Under the pieces are notes generated by a model. That model was not told the DNA's origin. It worked only from the letters and a program-made list of their open reading frames with translations, and ran no database searches. Positions 55,980 to 64,000 of a DNA stretch of 64,000 nt are shown here, one piece after another. A program made the translations under genes and the position numbers. The stretch is from Trinickia terrae (GTDB lineage: Bacteria > Pseudomonadota > Gammaproteobacteria > Burkholderiales > Burkholderiaceae): positions 137,723 to 201,722 of the forward strand of contig NZ_SWJE01000002.1 in assembly GCF_005144415.1 (NCBI RefSeq). Direction: 5' to 3'. The stretch's first letter is position 1; each line of letters opens with the position of its first letter.

Positions 55980-56910
55980 TGCGGGTGCTCCTCGATTCCA
56001 GGTACATGAGCGGCACGAGCACGGCCACGACGGTCGCGAGCATCATCATCGACGACGCCGCGCCGACGCCGAGCTGCCCGCGGTTGAACGAGAACGTGTA
56101 CATGAAGATGGCCGGCAGCGACGAGGAGGTGCCTGGTCCGCCCGCCGTCAACGCGACGACGAGGTCGAAGGTCTTGATCGTGATGTGGCAGAGGATCAGC
56201 AGCACCGAGAAGAACACCGGACGCATGCTCGGGATCACGATCCTGCGGTAGATGGTGGGCAAGGTCGCGCCGTCCACCTGCGCCGCCTTGAAGATTTCGG
56301 CATCGACGCCGCGCAAACCGGCGAGGAACAGCGCCATCACGAAGCCCGTGGATTGCCAGACGGCCGCGATGACGATGCAGAAGATCGCCTTGTCGGGGTC
56401 GTTCAGCCAGTTGAACGAGAAGCTCGTCCAGCCCCAGTCGTTGAGCACCTTCTGCACGCCGAGGTCGGGATTCAGGATCCACTGCCACGCGGTGCCGGTC
56501 ACGATGAACGAGAGCGCCATCGGATACAGGAACAGCGCGCGCAACGCGCCTTCGTTGCGGATCTTCTGGTCGAGCAGGATCGCGAGGAAGAGCCCGAGGC
56601 CCACGCAGATCGCGATGAACGGAATGCCGAACCAGCCGAGGTTCTTGGCGGAGGTCCACCACACGTCGTTCTCGAACAGCTCGCGATAGCGGTCGAGGCC
56701 GACGAACGTGTAGCGCGGCATCAATGTCGAATTTGACAGCGACAGATAGCCGGTAATCAGGATGAAGCCATAGACGAAAACCAGGCTGATCGCGATGCTG
56801 GGCGACAGCACCAGCTTCGGAATCCAGCGGTCGGCGAGCGCCGACATCGGCGACGTGCGGCGGGCGGCGGATGCCGTTTTCCCATTGCCGCTAAGAGAAG
56901 AAGCAGTCAC
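55969..56910 (-). CDS. gtsB: Sugar ABC transporter permease (MalF type)
   Basis: The 313-residue permease has about six membrane helices and the EAA loop VDAEIFKAAQVDGATLPTIYRRIVIPSM (core EIFKAAQVDGAT). LSNSTLMPRYTFVGLDRYRELFEN and TAWQWILNPDLGVQKVL fit the GtsB/GltF-type glucose-mannose systems known from Pseudomonas and Burkholderia. It lies between gtsA and gtsC. Confidence 0.9.
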   Translation of the reverse strand: MTASSLSGNGKTASAARRTSPMSALADRWIPKLVLSPSIAISLVFVYGFILITGYLSLSNSTLMPRYTFVGLDRYRELFENDVWWTSAKNLGWFGIPFIAICVGLGLFLAILLDQKIRNEGALRALFLYPMALSFIVTGTAWQWILNPDLGVQKVLNDWGWTSFSFNWLNDPDKAIFCIVIAAVWQSTGFVMALFLAGLRGVDAEIFKAAQVDGATLPTIYRRIVIPSMRPVFFSVLLILCHITIKTFDLVVALTAGGPGTSSSLPAIFMYTFSFNRGQLGVGAASSMMMLATVVAVLVPLMYLESRSTRNAA

Positions 56911-56946
56911 TACTCGACTCCTGAAACTAAGTGCTCGTGGCCTTCC

Positions 56947-56974
56947 GCGCCCGCTTCCTCATGGAAGCGGGCGC
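56947..56974. promoter_or_regulatory. Perfect 12-bp hairpin between gtsA and gtsB
   Basis: GCGCCCGCTTCC and its complement with loop TCAT, no T run. It probably stabilises the abundant gtsA message against 3' decay, as seen after malE. Confidence 0.65.
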
Positions 56975-56987
56975 CTTGCTACTTCGC

Positions 56988-58235
56988 TTACTTCGTTTGT
57001 GCGGCCTTCGCGAGCGCGGCGACAGCGCTCTTCGAGTCCTGGGTCGAGTTCATGAACTTCGTCACGACGTCGGTGATGGCGCCGGCCGTCGCATCGGGCT
57101 GAGCCATGCCGTGAGCAAGCGACGGCACATAACCGCCGCCCTTGATCGCCGTCTGCTCATCCGCGTACGACTTCTTCGCGCAATCGTCGAACTTGTCCAT
57201 CGGCACGCCCAGGCGCACCGGGATCGAACCCTTGTACAGGCTGAACTGCTCCTGGAAACCCGGGCTCATGATCGTCTTGGCGAGCGCGGCCTGGCCAGCC
57301 GACGCGGCCGATTGGCCCTTCTGCTGGAAGAACACGAACGAATCGACGTTGAACGTGTAGCCCTTCGCCGTGCCCGGCACCGCCGCGCAGATGTAGTCCG
57401 AATCCGGTTTCTTGTTGGCGTTCGCGAACTCGCCCTTCGCCCAGTCGCCCATGAACTGCATGCCGGCCTTGCCGTTGATGACCATCGCCGTGGCGAGGTT
57501 CCAGTCACGGCCCGTGCGGCTGTTATCCATGTACGACTCGATCTTGCGGACCGTGTCGAACACCTGGACCATCTTGTCGGAGGTCAGCGTCTTCTGGTCG
57601 AGGTCGACGAGCGCCTTCTTGTAGAAGTCCGCGCCTTGCGACAGCACGACGTCTTCCCACAGCGTCAGGTCCTGCCACGGCTGGCCGCCCGCTGCGACCG
57701 GCTGGATGCCCGCGGCCTTCAGCTTGTCGGCCACCGCGAAGAATTCAGGCCAGCTGGTCGGCACCTTGGCGCCGACCTTGTCGAGCGCGGCCTTGTTGTA
57801 CCAGACCCAGTTCACGCGGTGCACCGAGAACGGCGCGCCGACGTAGTGGCCGTCCGCGTGCATGATCTTGTCGATTTCGGGCGGCAGGTTCTTCTTCCAA
57901 TCGGCGGCGGCCGAGTCGACGTTCACGAGCACGCCTTGCGACGCCCATTCCTGGATCAGCGGGCCCTTGATTTGCGCGGCGGCGGGCGCGTTGCCCGAGA
58001 TCACCTGCGTCTTCAGTGCGGTCATGGCCGCGGCGCCAGCGCCGCCTGCCACCGCGAAGTCCTTCCACGTGTAGCCCTGCTTCTGCATGTCGTCCTTGAG
58101 GACGCCGACAGCCTTCGATTCACCACCCGAAGTCCACCAGTGCAGCACTTCGAGGGACTCGGCAGCCTGCGCGGCCGACACACCGCACATGAGACCTGCG
58201 GCGCAAAGCGCACCCATGATCGCGCGAAATTTCAT
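56988..58235 (-). CDS. gtsA: Periplasmic sugar-binding protein of the ABC importer
   Basis: The 415-residue precursor has signal peptide KFRAIMGALCAAGLMCGVSAAQA. Mature sequence begins ESLEVLHWWTSGGESKAV, the hallmark of glucose/mannose-binding GtsA-type proteins, with KNLPPEIDKIM, GAPFSVHRVNWVWYNKAALDKVG and GMQFMGDWAKGEF. It delivers glucose or related sugar to GtsBC. It is the first gene of the operon, divergent from zwf. GGAGGA lies just before the ATG. Confidence 0.92.
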   Translation of the reverse strand: MKFRAIMGALCAAGLMCGVSAAQAAESLEVLHWWTSGGESKAVGVLKDDMQKQGYTWKDFAVAGGAGAAAMTALKTQVISGNAPAAAQIKGPLIQEWASQGVLVNVDSAAADWKKNLPPEIDKIMHADGHYVGAPFSVHRVNWVWYNKAALDKVGAKVPTSWPEFFAVADKLKAAGIQPVAAGGQPWQDLTLWEDVVLSQGADFYKKALVDLDQKTLTSDKMVQVFDTVRKIESYMDNSRTGRDWNLATAMVINGKAGMQFMGDWAKGEFANANKKPDSDYICAAVPGTAKGYTFNVDSFVFFQQKGQSAASAGQAALAKTIMSPGFQEQFSLYKGSIPVRLGVPMDKFDDCAKKSYADEQTAIKGGGYVPSLAHGMAQPDATAGAITDVVTKFMNSTQDSKSAVAALAKAAQTK

Positions 58236-58462
58236 TCTTTATCTCCTCCAGACACCTGAACAAGAAACAATTGGCTCCCGATGCAGCCGGGAAGCGGTGG
58301 TTTGTAAAACAGGCAAAACACTGGGCGGTCGAGCGCCGGAACTCGCGCATGCGTCAGCGCGCCGAGGCTCGGCCGCTGGCTCTCAAGAGATGAGTGGTTT
58401 GGGAAGCAACAACAGTCTCCTCTTTTGATTTTGGCCTGCCCGCGTCGCGCGGTGCAGGCTCG

Positions 58463-58487
58463 AAGAGGTAATTTGACGTTACCTCTT
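58463..58487. promoter_or_regulatory. Second palindrome upstream of zwf
   Basis: AAGAGGTAA (58463-58471) and TTACCTCTT (58479-58487), 7-base spacer. It covers the putative -35 TTGACG at 58473-58478; unlike the HexR box in sequence. Confidence 0.55.
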
Positions 58488-58494
58488 GATTTGG

Positions 58495-58513
58495 ATTGTA
58501 GTTAAACTACAAT
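58495..58513. promoter_or_regulatory. HexR-type operator over the zwf -10 region
   Basis: ATTGTAGTTAAACTACAAT is a perfect 19-bp palindrome matching the TGTAnTTAAAnTACA pattern I recall for HexR. -35 TTGACG (58473-58478), 17-bp spacer and -10 TTGTAG (58496-58501) would overlap it, as for a repressor. Confidence 0.75.
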
Positions 58514-58568
58514 TCAGTGTCAAAAAAAATTTTATCGGGCTACAACCCTCTGATTCTCGCGGAGACAC

Positions 58569-60029
58569 ATGCAAACCGACTCGAGCTTCACCTTCGTTCT
58601 CTTTGGCGGAACCGGCGATCTGTCGATGCGAAAGATCCTGCCCGCACTGTATGAAGCGCACCGTGCAGGAATGCTCGCCGAGCAAGGGAAGATCGTCGCG
58701 GTCGCGCGCCATGAGGCCGACTTGAGCGGCTATCTGCAGTGGGTCGAGGAGAACGTCAGAGAGCACGTCTCGAAGAAGGGGCTCGACGAAGCCTGCTGGA
58801 AGAGCTTCCTCGAGCGCATTGCCTACGTCTACATGGATCTCGGCAAGCCCGAGGACTACGCGATGCTGCGCGATGCGGTCGCCGGCCTGCCCGGCAACCG
58901 CGTGTTCTATCTCGCGACGGGCCCGTCGCTGTTCGTGCCGATCTGCCGCGCGCTCGCCTCGGTGGGCCTGAACCAGAACGCGCGCATCGTGCTCGAGAAG
59001 CCGCTCGGCTACGACCTGCGCTCGTCGAACGCGATCAACGACGCCGTCGGCGAGATCTTCGCGGAAGACCAGATCTACCGGATCGACCACTACCTCGGCA
59101 AGGAGCCCGTGCAGAACCTGCTCGCGCTGCGCTTCGGCAATGCCCTCTTCGAGCCGCTGTGGCGCCGCGAATGGGTCGAGAGCATCCAGATCACGATTGC
59201 CGAGGAGCTCGGCGTCGAAGGCCGCGGCGACTTCTACGACAACACCGGCGCGCTGCGCGACATGGTGCAGAACCACTTGCTGCAGCTGCTCTCGATCGTC
59301 GCGATGGAGCCGCCGCATTCGATGGATTCCGACTCGGTGCGCGACGAAAAGCTGCGCGTGCTGCGCGCGCTCAAGCCGATCGACGCGCGCGACATCAGCA
59401 AGATCGCGGTGCGGGGCCAGTATCATGCGGGCGTGATCAAGGGCACCTCGGTGCCGGCCTACGCGACCGAGCACGGCGTGAAGCCCGACAGCACGACGGA
59501 AACCTTCGTCGCGCTGAAAGTGGAAATCGAGAACTGGCGCTGGTCCGGCGTGCCGTTCTTCCTGCGCACCGGCAAGCGCCTCGCCGACCGCGTCGCGGAG
59601 ATCGTCGTGAACTTCCGGCCGGTGCCGCATTCGGCGCTCGGCGCCACGGCGCTGCGTGCCGGCTCGAACCGCCTCGTGATCCGCCTGCAGCCGAACGAAT
59701 CGATTCGTCTCTATTGCCTCGCGAAGCAGCCGGGCGAAGGGATGAACCTGTCGAGCGTGCACCTGGATCTCGCGTTCGACCAGTTCTTCAAGGAAGGCCA
59801 GATGGAGGCCTACCAGCGCTTGCTGCTCGACGTCATCAACGGCCGCCTCGCGTTGTTCGTGCGGCGCGACGAGCAGGAAGCGGCGTGGACCTGGGTCGAG
59901 CCGATCCTGAACGAATGGAAGGCTTCGAACAAGCCGCCCAAGCCGTATGCGGCGGGCACCTGGGGGCCGGCCGCCGCGAGTGCGATGCTCGCGCAGCACG
60001 GCACCTGCTGGCTTGAGGAAGAAAATTGA
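58569..60029 (+). CDS. zwf: Glucose-6-phosphate 1-dehydrogenase
   Basis: It oxidises glucose 6-phosphate to 6-phosphogluconolactone, entering the Entner-Doudoroff or pentose-phosphate path. The 486-residue protein has the NADP-binding VLFGGTGDLSMRKILPALY, the active-site RIDHYLGKEPVQNL (with catalytic His nearby), and FFLRTGKRLADRVAEI. AGAC purines weakly precede the ATG. First gene of zwf-pgl-glk/hexR, under the HexR-type box. Confidence 0.96.
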   Translation: MQTDSSFTFVLFGGTGDLSMRKILPALYEAHRAGMLAEQGKIVAVARHEADLSGYLQWVEENVREHVSKKGLDEACWKSFLERIAYVYMDLGKPEDYAMLRDAVAGLPGNRVFYLATGPSLFVPICRALASVGLNQNARIVLEKPLGYDLRSSNAINDAVGEIFAEDQIYRIDHYLGKEPVQNLLALRFGNALFEPLWRREWVESIQITIAEELGVEGRGDFYDNTGALRDMVQNHLLQLLSIVAMEPPHSMDSDSVRDEKLRVLRALKPIDARDISKIAVRGQYHAGVIKGTSVPAYATEHGVKPDSTTETFVALKVEIENWRWSGVPFFLRTGKRLADRVAEIVVNFRPVPHSALGATALRAGSNRLVIRLQPNESIRLYCLAKQPGEGMNLSSVHLDLAFDQFFKEGQMEAYQRLLLDVINGRLALFVRRDEQEAAWTWVEPILNEWKASNKPPKPYAAGTWGPAAASAMLAQHGTCWLEEEN

Positions 60030-60132
60030 CGATTTCATTATGATTGGCGGTTTGCGCGCGGCGGCAGCGCCGCGCCTCCGCTACCAGACGTAGCGGATCG
60101 ACTAAATCTACAAAAAGCAGCCTGGAGGAGAA

Positions 60133-60837
60133 GTGATCGAGCTTCACGCTTTCGACGACCCGCGCGCCCAATCCGGCGCGCTGGCGAAAGCGGTCCGCGA
60201 CGCGCTACAAGCGTCGCTCGCCGCTTCTGGCGCCGCGCCCGCATCGGGCGCCGGCCGTGCGACGCTCGCCGTGTCCGGCGGCACCAGCCCGCGCCCGTTC
60301 CTCGAGACGCTCGCCCATGAGACGCTCGACTGGGGCCGCATCGACGTCACGCTCGTCGACGACCGCTGGGTGCCGGAAACCGATTCCGCGAGCAATGCGC
60401 GCCTCTTGCGCGAAACCCTGCTGCAGCATGCCGCGAGCCAGGCGCGCTTTCATCCGCTCGTCGACACCTCGCAGGCGCTCGACGCCCACATCGCCGCACT
60501 GAACGGCGACGCCGCGCGCGCCCTGCCCAACGTCGCCGTGCTCGGCATGGGCGAGGACGGCCACACGGCCTCGATCTTCGCCGACGCGCCCGAATGGGAC
60601 GTCGCGATCACCACCGCGGAGCGCTTCGTCGCCGTGCATCCGGGCGCGGCGCCCCATGCGCGGGTGAGCTGGTCGCTGTCCGCGCTCAAGCAGATCGATC
60701 GGCTGTTCCTGCTGATCGCCGGCCCGCGCAAGCTCGACGTGCTCAACGCCGCCGCGGCCGCGCCCCAAAAAAACGCCATCTCGAAGCTGGCAAACGACAA
60801 GGGAGTCAGACTCGATGTCTACTGGTGTGCAAACTAA
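60133..60837 (+). CDS. pgl: 6-phosphogluconolactonase
   Basis: It hydrolyses 6-phosphogluconolactone to 6-phosphogluconate. The 234-residue DevB-type protein has [39 protein letters not shown] (core LVDDRWVP) and [19 protein letters not shown] start at 60133 has an excellent CTGGAGGAG upstream. It overlaps the next gene by 23 bases. Confidence 0.94.
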   Translation: MIELHAFDDPRAQSGALAKAVRDALQASLAASGAAPASGAGRATLAVSGGTSPRPFLETLAHETLDWGRIDVTLVDDRWVPETDSASNARLLRETLLQHAASQARFHPLVDTSQALDAHIAALNGDAARALPNVAVLGMGEDGHTASIFADAPEWDVAITTAERFVAVHPGAAPHARVSWSLSALKQIDRLFLLIAGPRKLDVLNAAAAAPQKNAISKLANDKGVRLDVYWCAN

Positions 60838-62731
60838 GGCTGTCCCCGGGGTGGGTCAGCATGCCGACGGGCCGCGCCTATTGGCCGATATCGGCGGCAC
60901 CAACGCGCGCTTCGCGCTCGAAACGGGGCCCGGCGAGATCACGCAGATCCGCGTCTATCCGTGCGCCGAGTACCCGGGCGTCGCCGACGTGCTCAAGAAA
61001 TACCTGAAGGATGTGAAGATCGGCCGCGTCAACCATGCGGCGATCGCGATCGCGAACCCGGTCGACGGCGACCAGGTCAGCATGACCAACCACAACTGGA
61101 CGTTCTCGATCGAGGCGACGCGGCGCTCGCTCGGCTTCGATACGCTGCTCGTCGTCAACGACTTCACCGCGCTCGCGATGGCCCTGCCCGGCCTCACGGA
61201 TTCGCAGCGCGTGCAGGTCGGCGGCGGCGCGCGCCGGCAGAACAGCGTGATCGGCCTGCTCGGGCCGGGCACGGGGCTCGGCGTGTCGGGCCTCATTCCC
61301 GCCGACGACCGCTGGATCGCGCTCGGCAGCGAAGGCGGCCACGCGAGCTTCTCCCCCATGGACGAGCGCGAGGACCTCGTGCTCCAGTACGCGCGCAAGA
61401 AGTGGCCGCATGTGTCGTTCGAGCGCGTGGCCGCGGGGCCCGGGCTCGAACTGATCTACCGGGCGCTCGCCGCGCGCGACAAGAAGCGCGTCCCCGCCTC
61501 GTTCGACCCGGCCGAGGTCGTGAACCGCGCGCTCGAGGGCGAGCCGCTCGCGGTCGAGGCCGTCGATTGCTTCTGCGGGATTCTCGGCACCTTCGCCGGC
61601 AATATCGCCGTGACGCTCGGCGCGCTCGGCGGCATCTATATCGGCGGCGGCGTAGTGCCGCGGCTCGGCGAGATCTTCGCGCGCTCGCCGTTCCGCCAGC
61701 GTTTCGAGGCGAAAGGCCGCTTCGAGCCGTATCTCGCAAACATCCCGACCTACGTGATCACGGCCGAATACCCGGCGTTCCTCGGCGTCTCGGCGATCCT
61801 CGCCGAGCAGCTGTCGAACCGCGCGGGCGCGGGCTCGTCGGCCGTGTTCGAGCGCATCCGCCAGATGCGCGACGCGCTCACGCCCGCCGAGCGGCGCGTC
61901 GCGGACCTCGCGCTCAACCATCCGCGCTCGATCATCAACGACCCGATCGTCGACATCGCGCGCAAGGCCGACGTCAGCCAGCCGACCGTGATCCGCTTCT
62001 GCCGCTCGCTCGGCTGCCAGGGGCTCTCCGACTTCAAGCTGAAGCTCGCCACCGGCCTCACCGGCACGATTCCCGTGAGCCACAGCCAGGTGCACTTGGG
62101 CGACGCCGCCACCGACTTCGGCGCGAAGGTGCTCGACAACACCGTGTCGGCGATCCTGCAATTGCGCGAGCACCTGAACTTCGAGAACGTCGAGCGCGCG
62201 ATCGACCTCCTGAACGGCGCGCGGCGCATCGAGTTCTACGGGCTCGGCAACTCGAACATCGTCGCGCAGGACGCGCACTACAAGTTCTTCCGCTTCGGCA
62301 TTCCGACCATCGCCTACGGCGACCTGTACATGCAGGCGGCGTCGGCGGCGCTCCTGGGCAAAGGCGACGTGATCGTGGCGGTGTCGAAGTCGGGCCGCGC
62401 GCCCGAGCTGCTGCGCGTGCTCGACGTCGCGATGCAGGCCGGCGCGCAGGTGATCGCGATCACGTCGAGCAACACGCCGCTCGCCAAGCGCGCGACGGTC
62501 GCGCTCGAGACCGATCACATCGAGATCCGCGAGTCGCAACTCTCGATGATCTCGCGCATCCTGCATCTCGTGATGATCGACATCCTCGCGGTGGGCGTCG
62601 CGATCCGGCGCGCCATGCCGAGCACGGAGATGACCGAGGCCATCGCCAAGGCGCGCGCCGAAAGCACCGACGATGCGGTCGCCGTGCTCGACTGGCTCAG
62701 CCATGGCGCGGCGTCGTCGGCGGCGGATTGA
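60815..62731 (+). CDS. glk: Bifunctional glucokinase / RpiR-family HexR regulator
   Basis: The 638-residue fusion has residues about 20-340 as a bacterial glucokinase ([60 protein letters not shown]). Residues about 355-430 are an RpiR HTH ([26 protein letters not shown]), and the last part is a SIS sugar-phosphate domain ([35 protein letters not shown]). It phosphorylates glucose and, by its HexR half, should repress zwf when the sugar-phosphate signal is absent. This fusion is known from Burkholderia-type genomes. Confidence 0.95.
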   Translation: MSTGVQTKAVPGVGQHADGPRLLADIGGTNARFALETGPGEITQIRVYPCAEYPGVADVLKKYLKDVKIGRVNHAAIAIANPVDGDQVSMTNHNWTFSIEATRRSLGFDTLLVVNDFTALAMALPGLTDSQRVQVGGGARRQNSVIGLLGPGTGLGVSGLIPADDRWIALGSEGGHASFSPMDEREDLVLQYARKKWPHVSFERVAAGPGLELIYRALAARDKKRVPASFDPAEVVNRALEGEPLAVEAVDCFCGILGTFAGNIAVTLGALGGIYIGGGVVPRLGEIFARSPFRQRFEAKGRFEPYLANIPTYVITAEYPAFLGVSAILAEQLSNRAGAGSSAVFERIRQMRDALTPAERRVADLALNHPRSIINDPIVDIARKADVSQPTVIRFCRSLGCQGLSDFKLKLATGLTGTIPVSHSQVHLGDAATDFGAKVLDNTVSAILQLREHLNFENVERAIDLLNGARRIEFYGLGNSNIVAQDAHYKFFRFGIPTIAYGDLYMQAASAALLGKGDVIVAVSKSGRAPELLRVLDVAMQAGAQVIAITSSNTPLAKRATVALETDHIEIRESQLSMISRILHLVMIDILAVGVAIRRAMPSTEMTEAIAKARAESTDDAVAVLDWLSHGAASSAAD

Positions 62732-63383
62732 CGGGCGTTCGCGATGAGCGCTCGCTCCTCGATCGAATCGACGAGCGAGCGCAGCGCCTCCACGAAAACC
62801 CGCCCCGCGCTTTCCCTCATACAGAAAACATTTGCGCCGTGGTTTCATCGACCCTGCTGGCGAGTTAGCGACGCGCCGGCTTTTCATCGAAGCTGGACCC
62901 GCCCCGTTGAAACGGCGCGGGTCTTTTTTTCGCCTGCTGAATCGCCTTTTTATCCGTCGCGCCGACCGCGCCTGGGCTCTAAATTTCCCATCTCCGTTCC
63001 GAGCTTCCACCTCGTAACGCGCTACTCAAAATTAGGCGCCCCTAGATATCCCAATTTTTCAACTCATTTACAACGGTCGCCACCGGCATAGACAGCGTTG
63101 CCAAAAAGCAACACCTTGATCGAATTTAAGCAAACGCTTTCATTGAAACCCGCGCCAGTAGGTGATTTCAAAAATTCAAGACTTGCAATTCTCTATTGCA
63201 AAATGCGCAATAACAGCAAAACAATTGGTATTTACCCCAATAAGTCGATGGGTTCTTGCCCCCTAGTATCCGACCGTCCGCTGAAAACAGCGGCGGGCAT
63301 TTCCCTTTCACAGGGCTTACGCGCGCTGCCATTCTTCGCCCGAACAGGGTGTTCACAGCTATTTCCGTCTCGGAGACCATTTA
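62732..63383. other. Intergenic region before the second porin
   Basis: About 650 bases: a terminator near 62894, then an A+T-rich leader (63020-63240). CGGAG at 63371-63375 is the porin ribosome site. No gene was recognised. Confidence 0.55.
62894..62930 (+). terminator. Terminator of the zwf operon
   Basis: GGACCCGC...GCGGGTC-type stem with CCGTT/AACGG inner pairs followed by seven T. Confidence 0.8.
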
Positions 63384-64000
63384 ATGAAAAAATCGCTTCT
63401 CGCACTTGCCGCACTGAGCACGTTCGCTGGCGTCGCTCACGCTCAAAGCAATGTCACCCTGTACGGCATCGTTGACGAAGGCTTGGTTTACACGAACAAC
63501 GTGGCGACGTCCTCGGGCCACAGCTCGCTCACGCAGCTCGCAAGCGGCAACGAGTCCGGCTCGCGCTGGGGCCTGACCGGTGCCGAAGACCTGGGCGGTG
63601 GTCTGAAGGCGATCTTCAAGTTGGAAAACGGCTTCAACGCCAACAACGGCACGCTGGGTCAAGGCGGCCGTGAATTCGGCCGTCAAGCCTGGGTGGGACT
63701 GAACAGCGGCTTCGGCACCCTCACGTTGGGTCGCCAATACAATGCGGTCCAGGATTACCTCGCACCGCTCGACGTGGCCTCGGTGCTGACGCAATTTGCA
63801 ACGCACCCGTACGATAACGACAATCTGAACAATACGTTCCGCACCGATAACTCGGTGAAGTACGCGACACCGCTGATTGCTGGCTTCCAGGCAGAGGCCC
63901 TGTATGCCTTCTCGAATTCGACGAACTTCGCCAACAACCGCGCCTATAGCGTCGGCGCTACCTACTCGATGGGGCCGATGGCCTTGGGAGCTGGGTATGC
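63384..64000 (+). CDS. Second general porin, 3' end outside the window
   Basis: The first 205 residues are present. Signal peptide KKSLLALAALSTFAGVAHAQ is followed by SNVTLYGIVDEGLVYTNNVA, SRWGLTGAEDLGGGLKAIF and GREFGRQAWVGL, which match the porin at 12976-14133 closely. Like it, codon use is less GC-biased than neighbours. It lies behind the glucose operon with an A+T-rich 5' leader; a role in sugar uptake is inference from location. Confidence 0.93.
   Translation, partial: MKKSLLALAALSTFAGVAHAQSNVTLYGIVDEGLVYTNNVATSSGHSSLTQLASGNESGSRWGLTGAEDLGGGLKAIFKLENGFNANNGTLGQGGREFGRQAWVGLNSGFGTLTLGRQYNAVQDYLAPLDVASVLTQFATHPYDNDNLNNTFRTDNSVKYATPLIAGFQAEALYAFSNSTNFANNRAYSVGATYSMGPMALGAGY

Larger units (their letters stand above)
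58236..58568. other. Divergent regulatory region gtsA/zwf
   Basis: About 333 bases carrying two palindromes near zwf (listed separately) and the promoters of both operons. The gtsA-proximal part shows no clear operator. Confidence 0.6.

Overview
The window is a high-GC Burkholderiaceae chromosome (Burkholderia, Paraburkholderia or Trinickia type). This rests on the gene order fbp/tRNA-Thr, yicC-gmk-rpoZ-spoT facing rph-rdgB-hemW, minCDE, ftsK-lolA-rarA-serS and gtsABC facing zwf-pgl-(glk-hexR), and on two OpcP-type general porins. Genus cannot be settled from sequence reading alone.

Layout. 1-4.9 kb: 3' part of pepN, a higBA toxin-antitoxin pair whose toxin is broken by an 11-bp tandem duplication, fbp and tRNA-Thr(CGT). 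5-11.2 kb: exported and lipoprotein genes, a badly decayed TonB-dependent receptor, a periplasmic chorismate mutase and an exonuclease/GIY-YIG fusion. 11.5-15.2 kb: cold-shock gene, a probable unannotated sRNA on the minus strand, a porin, greB and two identical tRNA-Arg(ACG). 15.2-22.6 kb: stringent response and nucleotide housekeeping, ending with tRNA-Ser(TGA).

22.6-28.3 kb is an accessory block: a gene-poor kilobase, then three proteins sharing a DUF1843-type GDL/GNL peptide domain (two with an N-terminal DUF1842 domain), a perfect 16-bp hairpin, a radical SAM/SPASM enzyme with an extra C-terminal four-cysteine module, an orphan PAAR protein and a DUF3050 protein. This looks like a peptide- or protein-modifying system and is the best candidate for an incompletely described system here.

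28.4-40.1 kb: TonB-C lipoprotein, MHS-type MFS transporter, ClC channel flanked by tiny envelope proteins, minCDE, GNAT, map, a deleted efflux-pump remnant beside intact marR and arsR-type regulators, and a tetR/tautomerase divergent pair. 40.2-44.4 kb: a small integrated filamentous-phage-like element at the 3' end of tRNA-Ser(CGA). It has a repressor-like gene, Rep, a possible ssDNA-binding protein, small genes and a serine recombinase, but no coat or Zot genes, so it is satellite-like or deleted. Its att site lies inside the 3' end of the repressor-like gene.

44.4-53.6 kb: serS, rarA, lolA, ftsK, trxB, an Smr-domain gene, a TRIC-type membrane protein and a frameshifted exported gene. 53.8-64 kb: glucose/sugar ABC transporter gtsABC plus ATPase, facing zwf-pgl-glk/hexR with a HexR-type operator over the probable zwf promoter, then the 5' part of a second porin. 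Transport, glucose-6-phosphate oxidation and the fused glucokinase/HexR regulator form one glucose-catabolic locus.
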